Shown here piece after piece: positions 17,661 to 25,098 of a DNA stretch of 64,000 nucleotides (within the stretch, counting starts at the first letter, position 1; each line of letters opens with the position of its first letter). Position numbers and translations under genes: made by a program. The notes beneath the pieces are model-generated. The model did no database searches. It was given only the letters and a program-made list of their open reading frames with translations, and was not told the DNA's origin. Where the stretch lies: positions 1-64,000 of the forward strand of contig CAVTOR010000009.1 of assembly GCA_963736235.1 (NCBI GenBank), given 5' to 3'. Source of the stretch: CAVORB01 sp963736235 (GTDB lineage: Bacteria; Pseudomonadota; Gammaproteobacteria; Chromatiales; Chromatiaceae).

Positions 17661-18587
17661 CTACCGCGACCGTAGGTACGCCAAAGAAAGCTCGTCGAAC
17701 CGGGCCGGCTCGATACCGAGCACCCGGAAGGCGCCGGGCTCGTCGCATACATTACCCTCCAGGAGCATGGTGATCTGGTCGCGGGTGATGGGGAACCACG
17801 GTTGACGGTCCAGTAGGCCCGCCGCGGCCTTGACCGCCAGCGTGGGTGCCGGAAGCATCATCTTCGTCTTGCCCACGGCCGAAGCGATAGTCGTAAGGAT
17901 CTGCTTCCAAGAGAGGTTCTCGGGACCACAGAGCTGAAAGACCTGTTCGACCGTCTCGGGGAGTTGCAGGGCGCGCACGAAGGCTTCTGCGACGTCGTCG
18001 ACGTGCACCGGTGCCAGCTCGAAGGCGCCCGCACCTGTAGGCAGCAGCCCGTCATAGAAGAGGGGGGCTGGGAGGGCGCTGTCGATGATGTCATTTTTCA
18101 GCTGGGTGCAGAATTCCATGCGCCCGCGTGGATCACCGAAGATGACCGATGGCCGAAAGATGGTCCAGTCGAGCCCGGAGGCCCTCAGGGTCTCTTCCGC
18201 CATGAACTTGCTTCGCTGATAGGGCGTGCCATCGGGCTTTACGCCGTTGGCGCTCATGAGCAGAAATCGTTTAACGCCCTTGTCCTTGGCCGCCTGCACC
18301 AGCCGCTCAACCGCCCGGAACTGCAAGCCGTCGAAGGTGATACCGCGGCTCGGAAATTCCCGCAGGATGCCGATCAGGTAGATCACCGCGTCCGCGCCAT
18401 CGAGAGACTGCGCAACCGCCGAGGCGTCGTCGACGTCGCCGGAGACGAGCTCGCACCGTTCTCGCTGCTCGACTCGGCTCTCGCTCCCCGGACGCACCAA
18501 CAGTCTCGGGGTGTGGTTCGCCGCCAGGAGCTTGTCCAGGATATGGCTGCCGACGAAGCCCGTCCCTCCAATGATGCTTATGTTCAT
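17661..18587 (-). CDS. NDUFA9-like NAD(P)-binding epimerase/reductase
   Basis: Atypical short-chain dehydrogenase of 308 residues, similar to the complex I assembly/accessory subunit NDUFA9 group. The N-terminal nucleotide-binding motif is IIGGTGFVGSHILDKLL. RFLLMSANGVKPDGTPYQRS, IFRPSVIFGDPRGRME and LAPVHVDDVAEAFVRAL are characteristic. The YxxxK-like element is YQRSKF. The ATG at 18587 (MNISIIGG) starts directly at the Rossmann strand, although the frame is open further upstream. The precise reaction is unknown for bacterial members. Confidence 0.88.
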   Translation of the reverse strand: MNISIIGGTGFVGSHILDKLLAANHTPRLLVRPGSESRVEQRERCELVSGDVDDASAVAQSLDGADAVIYLIGILREFPSRGITFDGLQFRAVERLVQAAKDKGVKRFLLMSANGVKPDGTPYQRSKFMAEETLRASGLDWTIFRPSVIFGDPRGRMEFCTQLKNDIIDSALPAPLFYDGLLPTGAGAFELAPVHVDDVAEAFVRALQLPETVEQVFQLCGPENLSWKQILTTIASAVGKTKMMLPAPTLAVKAAAGLLDRQPWFPITRDQITMLLEGNVCDEPGAFRVLGIEPARFDELSLAYLRSR

Positions 18588-18744
18588 CAATCGGGCGCCT
18601 CCACGCCTGACCTCTTTATCGGTGTTTCCTGGGTACCATTGTGGGCCGCGCCTTCCCCCTTTCAAGTTTACATTGGGTCGATTCGAGCGAATTCCGCCCG
18701 TGAGCGGGATACCTTCACTATAGAGGCCCACAAAAACAGCCGTG

Positions 18745-18762
18745 CTGAACAGAAGTTGAACA
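18745..18762 (-). promoter_or_regulatory. Putative PmrA/QseB-type box
   Basis: On the minus strand GTTCAA-N5-GTTCAG, two hexamers in direct repeat with an 11-bp period, lies 158 bases upstream of the NDUFA9-like start at 18587. It has the same form as the boxes at 47940 and 54832. Here a TATAGT lies further downstream (about 22 bases), so promoter geometry is less convincing than at the other two. Confidence 0.35.
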
Positions 18763-18845
18763 GATCCTGCTGGGCCTCCACATGTGCGAAGTGGCATTGT
18801 TGACAACGATAGTCAACCAAACGCGGGGGCAGGCGCACGAGTAGG

Positions 18846-19538
18846 ACATATCTCGTCATCGGCGGTACCACTGGGATCGGCTCGGCGGTCGTCGATCTCC
18901 TTTGCGAACGGGATAACCGAGTGATTCAGATGTCTCGCAATCCCGAGCGGGCACCGGGTAGACCTCTGTTGGACAATCTTGCCTGGGACGCCAGGGAGGA
19001 CTCCTTTCCTACGGACTTGCTTCCCGAAACCCTGGACGGCTCGGTCTACTGCCCGGGCAGCATCCGGCTGAAGCCATTCGCGCGCCTCTCGGATGGGGAT
19101 TTCCGGGATGACATTGAAATCAACCCCATGGGTGCGGTGCGGGCGATCCAGGGATCGTTGAGTCGGCTTCTACGCGCGGGACAAGCTTCAGTGGTGCTGT
19201 TCAGCACGGTTGCCGCGGGCACAGGGATGCCCTTTCATGCGTCGGTAGCGAGCGCCAAGGGAGCGGTGGAGGGACTCGCCCGCGCACTGGCGGCGGAACT
19301 GGCGCCGCGCGTCCGGGTCAACGCCGTCGCCCCAACCGTGACGGACACACCCTTGGCCGAGCGGCTCTTGAGCAGCGAGGAGAAGCGCAAGGCCGCCGCG
19401 GAACGTCACCCGCTGAAGGTGGTTGCGACCGCGGTCGAGGTCGCGCGAAGCGTCGTCTGGTTACTCGATGACGCGCCCTTGATCACGGGTCAGGTGATCG
19501 CCTGTGACGGCGGCTTGTCGAGCCTGCGGTTATTGTGA
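18846..19538 (+). CDS. SDR-family protein lacking the catalytic tyrosine; start unclear
   Basis: Short-chain dehydrogenase/reductase homologue. The Rossmann start TYLVIGGTTGIGSAVVDLL is readable from 18846, and ARALAAELAPRVRVNAVAP and DDAPLITGQVIACDGGLSSL match the C-terminal half. The stretch SVASAKGAVEGLARAL holds the lysine, but the position four residues before it is valine, not tyrosine. No ATG, GTG or TTG occurs between the upstream stop (18810) and the first glycine motif in this frame; the first is GTG at 18921. A frameshift or a rare start is therefore likely. Divergent from the NDUFA9-like gene. Confidence 0.7.
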   Translation, partial: TYLVIGGTTGIGSAVVDLLCERDNRVIQMSRNPERAPGRPLLDNLAWDAREDSFPTDLLPETLDGSVYCPGSIRLKPFARLSDGDFRDDIEINPMGAVRAIQGSLSRLLRAGQASVVLFSTVAAGTGMPFHASVASAKGAVEGLARALAAELAPRVRVNAVAPTVTDTPLAERLLSSEEKRKAAAERHPLKVVATAVEVARSVVWLLDDAPLITGQVIACDGGLSSLRLL

Positions 19539-19627
19539 ATCGGCCGGCAGTCGGCCTCGTCCCGGCCCATCGTTTCATCCGAGTCGCCGTCCGAACGCAG
19601 CGTTTCCGGCGAGCGCGAGGGGCGGAC

Positions 19628-19714
19628 GTGAAAACGCAAGCTGACCAGATGTTGAAGAACTTTCTTGCGGCGGCATCCTCTAACAAATTCGAGCTTCCGC
19701 AGGAAGCTCTCTGA
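19628..19714 (+). CDS. Possible 28-residue leader-like peptide
   Basis: A GTG-initiated frame encodes 28 residues (VKTQADQMLKNFLAAASSNK and eight more, ending at TGA 19712-19714). GAGGGG lies five bases before the GTG. An internal ATG at 19649 could also start it. An intrinsic terminator follows 14 bases after the stop. I do not recognise the peptide. The compact arrangement of site, frame and terminator is the only evidence, so this is tentative. Confidence 0.3.
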   Translation: MKTQADQMLKNFLAAASSNKFELPQEAL

Positions 19715-19728
19715 CTCCTTGTCGTGTT

Positions 19729-19752
19729 CCCCGCCTCTGGCGGGGATTTTTT
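19729..19752 (+). terminator. Rho-independent terminator
   Basis: Perfect 7-bp stem CCCCGCC/GGCGGGG with a TCT loop (19729-19745), followed by ATTTTTT. It would end transcripts of the SDR gene and of the small frame before it. Confidence 0.85.
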
Positions 19753-19921
19753 CGTGGCATGCATATCAGAGGGCGAGATGCGGCGGAGGCGGCCGGACCG
19801 GGTTCCTGTAGAAATCACCCTCCGAGGGGCGCGATGGCGGCAAAGGGATGTGCGGCGCGGAACTAATGGCGGCTTTCGTCATCTCACCTTCGCGAGTGCA
19901 ACGTCCTCCTCTCTCTGAATC

Positions 19922-19946
19922 GCCCCGGTCAACGGGGCTTTTTTTT
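19922..19946 (+). terminator. Second Rho-independent terminator
   Basis: Stem GCCCCG/CGGGGC with a five-base loop (19922-19938) and a run of eight T. The stretch between this and the first terminator (19753-19921) holds no gene I recognise, so either a small RNA is transcribed there or the terminators act in series. Confidence 0.8.
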
Positions 19947-20013
19947 GGTTCAGCACCGGTGGGATAGACTCTCTACCGTCCAGAAGGGTGCTTGCAGCGT
20001 TTGAGAATCATCC

Positions 20014-20802
20014 GTGCCGGAAGGTGACACCATCCACAAGATTGCCGCCGTGCTGGCACCCCGGTTGTGCGGCCAGATCATCTCTGCCGTGTATCTGAAA
20101 AAAATCTCGAGCCAGGCCCTGACGGGACGCCGCGTGCTGGACGTGGCGAGCAAGGGCAAGCATCTGTTCATCACCTTCGACAATGGCGTGGTTCTTCGCA
20201 GTCATCTCGGCATGTACGGGTCCTGGCACCGGTATGCCGCCGGCGAGCCCTGGCGTAAGCCTGCCAGGTGCGCCTCCATCGTGCTCGAGATTGGCGCGTG
20301 CGCGTACGTCTGCTTCAGCGCTCGCGAGGTGGAGCTCATGGCAAGCGGCGGTTATCGTCTGGCCGAGGCTCGCCGCAGGCTTGGACCCGATCTCGCCCGC
20401 GAGGCCGCCGATCCGATGCTCGCGGTTCGCCGTGCCGGGGAACTCTTGCCGCCGCGCACCTGCCTCGCGGACTTGTTGCTGGATCAGCGCGTCGCCTGCG
20501 GGATAGGCAACGTCTACAAGAGCGAGGTTCTCTTCCTCCAGGGTCTGCATCCAGGAAGGACGATGGAGGACACCCCGCCGCAGAGCCTCGCCGCTCTCTA
20601 CCAAATGGCCGGCGAGCTGCTGCGAAAGAACCTCGGCGGTGGTCCGAGAACCACGCGTTTCTTGCGCGACGGACGTGGTGTCCTCTGGGTCTATGGGCGC
20701 GTCGACGAACCCTGCCTGCGCTGCGGGGCGGCGATTCGACGCGCGTCGATCGGCGTCAATCCGCGCTCTACCTACTGGTGCCCCGATTGCCAGTCGCCGT
20801 AG
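20014..20802 (+). CDS. Fpg/Nei-family DNA glycosylase/AP lyase
   Basis: Base-excision repair enzyme for oxidised bases; 262 residues. After removal of the initiator, PEGDTIHKIAAVL gives the catalytic N-terminal proline and glutamate. The PEGDT form places it with Nei/Nei2 rather than MutM (PELPE). CGIGNVYKSEVLFLQGLHP is the helix-two-turn-helix region and RTTRFLRDGRG follows. A zinc finger ends the protein (CLRCGAAIRR...CPDC). The start is GTG at 20014, after the second of two terminators, so it needs its own promoter. Confidence 0.9.
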   Translation: MPEGDTIHKIAAVLAPRLCGQIISAVYLKKISSQALTGRRVLDVASKGKHLFITFDNGVVLRSHLGMYGSWHRYAAGEPWRKPARCASIVLEIGACAYVCFSAREVELMASGGYRLAEARRRLGPDLAREAADPMLAVRRAGELLPPRTCLADLLLDQRVACGIGNVYKSEVLFLQGLHPGRTMEDTPPQSLAALYQMAGELLRKNLGGGPRTTRFLRDGRGVLWVYGRVDEPCLRCGAAIRRASIGVNPRSTYWCPDCQSP

Positions 20803-21003
20803 GAGGAGGGATTCGGCGGGCTGCACCCATAAGAAAACGCTGAAAATTCATGGCCTGTCGCGGCACGCGGATGTGACGTCATTTTCAAGCGCGTAAGCGA
20901 TTGAAAATGAAGCCATCCAAGAACTTCGCTTCTTGGGTGCGTGCTGATTTTGGCCAGGATGACCAATAATCGTTTCCATAGGGTTCTTTGCTCTCGCGGC
21001 GGG

Positions 21004-22220
21004 TCAATGGCTAAAGGTCAGGCGCATGTCCGTGAAGTCGAGCGTCAGCACACCGCCTTGGACGAAGCCGTCGCCGAGTAGGCCGCCGATGTGAAAGCCG
21101 AACTGGTATTCGAGGCGGAACAGGCTGATCAGCATGCCCGGCAGGTGGCTCCGTCTCGCCCCCGCCGCCTCGATGGAGCGGCAGAGGAAGGGCCTCGCCT
21201 GCATCTCGCTTGCGATGCCGAAGCCCGCCCCGGAGATGTTCTTGGCCACCTCGACCTCAGCCTCCTCGGCACTGGAGAAGGGCAGGCCGATGGCGGCGCC
21301 GATCATGCCTGTATCGAGAAACAGCAGGGTTTCGAGCCGGTCGTTGATCCGCGCCCTGACGATTGGATATTGGTCGCCCTCAAGGTAGAAGGGAACGCCG
21401 GCCGCGGTGCGCTCGGCCGCACCCATCCTCAGCTACCGCCCGACGCAGTCCAGGGTGGTGGGTATGCGGCTGAAAAGACCGACGCCGAGGATACCGTCCA
21501 CTGAAACGGGAGCAGGTTGGCGAAAACATCGCGGGTGGGATGGACATGTGCCGGAACCCGCTCGACCGAGACATCGCCCAGCCCGAGAGCGTCGATGACC
21601 GTGTGATCCACGCGCCCCGCGGGTCCCGACGGGAAGTGGATCGCCTCCACCCCCAGTGCCCGCAGACCGGCAACGCGCGCCAGGGCGGGATCGATCAGGG
21701 TTTCGCCCACCCCGGTGTCGAGCAGGAAGTGCCCGTCGGTTCCGTTCACGCGCGCCTCCACCAGCGGAAGCTCGGAATGAGGGAGCCAAGGAACCTGGAT
21801 CTCAGCCCCCTCCGGGAACAGGTACTGGCCGCTGTGCGCGAGCAGCGTAAGCTTGTCGGCGAGGCCGCCGCGCCCGAGTTGCCGGTAGAGTGAGGCCGCC
21901 GCGGTGAGCTTGCCCCCGCGACGGCGGCACTCCGCCAGCAACGCGAGTAAGCGGGGGTTGCCTCCCTGGTCGATGACCGCCCTGTCGAGCAACGGGTCTG
22001 CCTCGGCAGGCCGGTTGCGCAACAACAGGATCTCACCGAGCAGGGCCGAGAGACCCGGGGTCCGGACCCCCGCGTCCCACAGCTCGCGACAGATGGCCTC
22101 GCTGCGCTCGAAATCGCCGCTGGCGAAATAGGTTCCAGCGGTGTGGAGGCGGCGCTGCGAGGAGGTCAAAGGGTTAGGTTCCTCGTCGGGCAGGAGGTTG
22201 GAACGGGACGCGCGGCGCAT
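21004..22220 (-). pseudogene. Two-domain retropepsin-like aspartic protease, broken
   Basis: From the ATG at 22220 a region with tetratricopeptide-like helices (residues about 15-110) precedes a retropepsin-like domain with VEARVNGTDGHFLLDTGVGE, whose DTG is the catalytic triad. Near 21510 the frame shifts by what looks like one lost base. The other frame then gives SVDGILGVGLFSRIPTTLDC, followed by an in-frame TAG at 21433-21435. Beyond it a second retropepsin domain reads IVRARINDRLETLLFLDTGM and continues to 21004. A frameshift plus a nonsense codon suggests genuine decay, though two sequence errors are possible. Confidence 0.7.
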
Positions 22221-22486
22221 GATACCAAACCCGGAATGGTGGCGGGGCGGGCAGGCGGACAAGCTGGTGGTCCAGACCGGCCGGATTGTTGCGGAGACGC
22301 AACAATCCACCATTGCTCCGGCGCCTCCGGTCGATAACGCGCACGCCGTCACAATCGAGCTGGATCATGGGCATCGGGGCGGGTTCTCCCTCTACTGGCC
22401 TTCGGGCATAATGGCTAGTGGCCCGGGTGAGAATCTTGCTTCGACGCAACGAGAACGTCGGGAACCATGCCAAGCAGTGGGGGACC

Positions 22487-23062
22487 ATGAGCGAGACGGC
22501 TTCAGAGAAGACGCTAGGTCAAAAGGGACAGGCCCAGGGGCAATCCGATGAAGATACGCGCATGGAAAAGGTCCGTGCCCTGCTTTTCGGGAGCCAGATG
22601 CGCGACTACGACCGCCGGTTCGGCGAGCTCGGCGACCGTCTCCGTGACGAAATAGACCGCCTGCGGCAGGAGCAGAATGCGCGCCTCGCCAAGCTCGAGG
22701 CCTTCTTGCGCGCCGAGCTCGATCGCATGAATTTCCAGCACCGACAGGGGCGCCAGGAGCGCATCAATGCGCAGGCGGAGCTGGCGGACCGGATCGAGGC
22801 GCTGGAGCGGGACCTTCGCGAACGGCTCGAGGGGGACGGTGAGCGTCTCTCGCGGGAGGCGTTGGCCTTGCGGGCGGAAATGCGGGAGCAGGTCGGCGAG
22901 CAGCTTGAAGCCTTGCATCGTACCCGGGTGGAGCTGTCCGAGGCGCTGGAGAAGGAGCATCTGCGGCTGCAGGAGGACAAGGCCGGCCGCGAGGAGTTGG
23001 CCCAGCTGTTCACCGAGCTGGCGCTCAGGCTCAATCGCGAGTTCGAGCTGCCGAAGGTGTGA
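22487..23062 (+). CDS. Coiled-coil protein, first gene of the Ras-like GTPase module
   Basis: A 191-residue, highly charged, almost entirely helical protein without membrane segments. The segment MEKVRALLFGSQMRDYDRRF is followed by about 130 residues of heptad-like coiled coil rich in Glu, Arg, Leu and Gln. A GGGGG ribosome-binding site precedes the ATG; an in-frame GTG at 22418 is less likely. It lies 33 bases before the membrane protein gene and reads with it and the GTPase and kinase genes. A scaffold or adaptor role is an inference from this context. Confidence 0.75.
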   Translation: MSETASEKTLGQKGQAQGQSDEDTRMEKVRALLFGSQMRDYDRRFGELGDRLRDEIDRLRQEQNARLAKLEAFLRAELDRMNFQHRQGRQERINAQAELADRIEALERDLRERLEGDGERLSREALALRAEMREQVGEQLEALHRTRVELSEALEKEHLRLQEDKAGREELAQLFTELALRLNREFELPKV

Positions 23063-23095
23063 TGCGATGCGACACCACGCCACCGGGCATCCATC

Positions 23096-24586
23096 GTGAA
23101 GGAGCTTGAGCAGCTTAGGTACCTGTTGTTGGGGCGTGAGTTCCGCGACCTCGAGCAGCTTCAGGCACGCATCGGGGATAGAGCCCGGCTTGTGCAGGAC
23201 GTCGCCGAGGTCCTTCCGGAGGCCATTCTTGCCGGGAACCAGGATGGAGGCCGTGTCACCGATGCCCTGCTGGACTCTCTCGGCGACCCGATCCGACGCT
23301 CCATCGAGCGCGACCGGCGCGGCTTCGCCGAGGCCCTGGTCCCGGTCATGGGGCCCGCGGTCAAGGGAGCGGTGGGTGATGCGCTCAGGTCTCTTGTCCG
23401 TTCCGTCAATCAGGCGGTTGCACACACCCTATCTCTGCGCGCGCTGAGGTGGCGGTGGGAGGCCATGCGCACCGGCGTCCCCTTCGCCGCCGTGGTGCTG
23501 AAGCACACGCTGGTGTATCGCGTTGAGGGGGCCTACCTGATTCACAACGACTCGGGCCTGCTGGTCGCGCACGTGGTGGCCGCTACCCACACCACGCTCA
23601 AGGATGAGGCGGCGGTCTCCGGCATGCTGACCGCCATCGAGCATTTCGTCGAGGAATCCTTCGCCGGCCTCGGTAGTGGGGGACTGAAGACCGTCGAGAT
23701 CGGGGAGCGCACCCTGTGGCTGATCAAAGGACCGGAGGCTTCGCTGACCTGCGTGATCTCGGGGGTGCCGCCGACGGATCTGCGCCAGCGATTGGAGGCG
23801 CTGCTGACCGAGATTCATCGCGCATACGGCTCCGGTCTGGCGGTATTCAGGGGCAGCAATAGGGCGGTCGCCGGCGTGGAGGATCTGCTCGAGCGGGCGC
23901 TCCTGCTGCAATATCGAGAAGGAGAGAACGCGCCGGCGGGCAGACCCCTCCTCTGGCCCTGGGTTCTTGCGCTGGGCTTGGCGGTTGGTTGGTTCGGCTG
24001 GGGTGGGTGGCAACACCAGGCCCAGGAGCGGCGTATGGATCTCCTGCTGCAGCGCCTGGATTCCGAGCCGGGAATCGTCGTGCTCGACTGGCGCTCGCGG
24101 GAACGGGGGTACGAGGTATCCTTGTTGCGCGATCCGCTCGCGGTGGACCCAGAGCACCTGGTCAATGACGCGCGTCTAAGCACGCCTGTTCGGGTTTCCG
24201 CAACCCCATTCCAGTCCCTGGATCCTCCGCTCGTGCTCGAACGCGCCCGACGACTGCTGCAGGTACCTGCGGGGGTAGCTTTGCGGTTGGAAGGCGGGAC
24301 CCTGTTCGCCCTTGGCAAGGCGCCGCTGGAGTGGCTTGCGCGGGCGCGGGGCTTGATGATCCTTCCGCCCGGGGTCGATGTGCTGGATTTGTCGGGGGTC
24401 GCTCCCACGCTGAGCGCGCTGCCCGGGGTCATCGATGGTTTCCCGGCCCGGCAGGGTGTCGAGGCGGCCCGGGTGGCGATGAACCGCAATGGACCTCGCC
24501 TGGCCGCCGGCTCGATGCCGGCTCCCCCGACCGCGGACTGCGCCGGTTCCGCGTTTCAGGCCGGGCTCCCGCTCTGTCGGCGGTGA
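23096..24586 (+). CDS. One-pass membrane protein of the GTPase module
   Basis: A 496-residue protein starting at GTG. Residues 1-280 are probably cytoplasmic, beginning ELEQLRYLLLGREFRDLEQL, which resembles the ALLFGSQMRDYDRRF segment of the preceding protein. One transmembrane helix (WPWVLALGLAVGWFGWGG, about residues 285-302) leads to a periplasmic part. This has SEPGIVVLDWRSRERGYEVS and SLDPPLVLERARRLLQVPAG, a pattern I associate with proteins ending in an OmpA peptidoglycan-binding domain. No such domain is present here; the protein ends in a short Pro/Ala-rich tail. It could couple envelope state to the GTPase. The stop overlaps the region of the next start. Confidence 0.75.
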   Translation: MKELEQLRYLLLGREFRDLEQLQARIGDRARLVQDVAEVLPEAILAGNQDGGRVTDALLDSLGDPIRRSIERDRRGFAEALVPVMGPAVKGAVGDALRSLVRSVNQAVAHTLSLRALRWRWEAMRTGVPFAAVVLKHTLVYRVEGAYLIHNDSGLLVAHVVAATHTTLKDEAAVSGMLTAIEHFVEESFAGLGSGGLKTVEIGERTLWLIKGPEASLTCVISGVPPTDLRQRLEALLTEIHRAYGSGLAVFRGSNRAVAGVEDLLERALLLQYREGENAPAGRPLLWPWVLALGLAVGWFGWGGWQHQAQERRMDLLLQRLDSEPGIVVLDWRSRERGYEVSLLRDPLAVDPEHLVNDARLSTPVRVSATPFQSLDPPLVLERARRLLQVPAGVALRLEGGTLFALGKAPLEWLARARGLMILPPGVDVLDLSGVAPTLSALPGVIDGFPARQGVEAARVAMNRNGPRLAAGSMPAPPTADCAGSAFQAGLPLCRR

Positions 24587-24594
24587 GCAAGATC

Positions 24595-25098
24595 ATGGAT
24601 ACCCGCAAGATCTGTATCCTAGGGGACTTTGGCGTCGGCAAGACGAGCCTGGTGGGGCGTTTCGTACGAAACGAGTTTTCCGACAAGTACCACACGTCTA
24701 TCGGCGTCAAGGTGGACACCAAGGAGGTGGTTGCTCCCGATGGTCGCCCGCTCAAGCTCGCCATCTGGGATATCGCCGGTACGGATACCCCCACCGAGCT
24801 CTTCCTGCGCTATCTGCGCGGATCGGCGGGCTGCCTTCTGGTCGCCGATGGCACCCGGCGTGAGACCCTGGACCGGGCGCTACAGCTTCGCGATGCGGTC
24901 CGTTCCCAGCTTTCCGCGATGCCGTTCATCGGGTTGGTCAACAAGTCCGATCTCGCGGGTGAGCAAGAGATCCAGGACACGCGCCTGTCCGCGCTCCGCG
25001 CAGAGGGGGAGACCTGGCTGCGTTCGAGCGCCCGTAGCGGGGTTAATGTCGAGCAGGCCTTCGACCTGCTCATGCAGGCAATCGAGGCAGGCGAATGA
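24595..25098 (+). CDS. Ras/Rab-like small GTPase
   Basis: A 167-residue single-domain GTPase of the Ras superfamily type. The P-loop is GDFGVGKTS (residues 10-18), switch I has TSIGVKVDT, G3 is WDIAGTD, G4 is NKSD and G5 is SSARSG. The residue equivalent to the catalytic Ras Gln61 is threonine, so intrinsic hydrolysis may be slow or depend on a partner. No lipidation motif is visible. I prefer the ATG at 24595 because GGTGAG lies seven bases upstream; a GTG at 24583 would overlap the previous stop. The kinase gene overlaps its stop by four bases. Confidence 0.9.
   Translation: MDTRKICILGDFGVGKTSLVGRFVRNEFSDKYHTSIGVKVDTKEVVAPDGRPLKLAIWDIAGTDTPTELFLRYLRGSAGCLLVADGTRRETLDRALQLRDAVRSQLSAMPFIGLVNKSDLAGEQEIQDTRLSALRAEGETWLRSSARSGVNVEQAFDLLMQAIEAGE

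Noticed and set aside
19753..19921. 6S RNA, 4.5S RNA or RNase P RNA between the two terminators
   Set aside because: None of the conserved cores of these RNAs can be found by eye; left as an unknown transcript at most.
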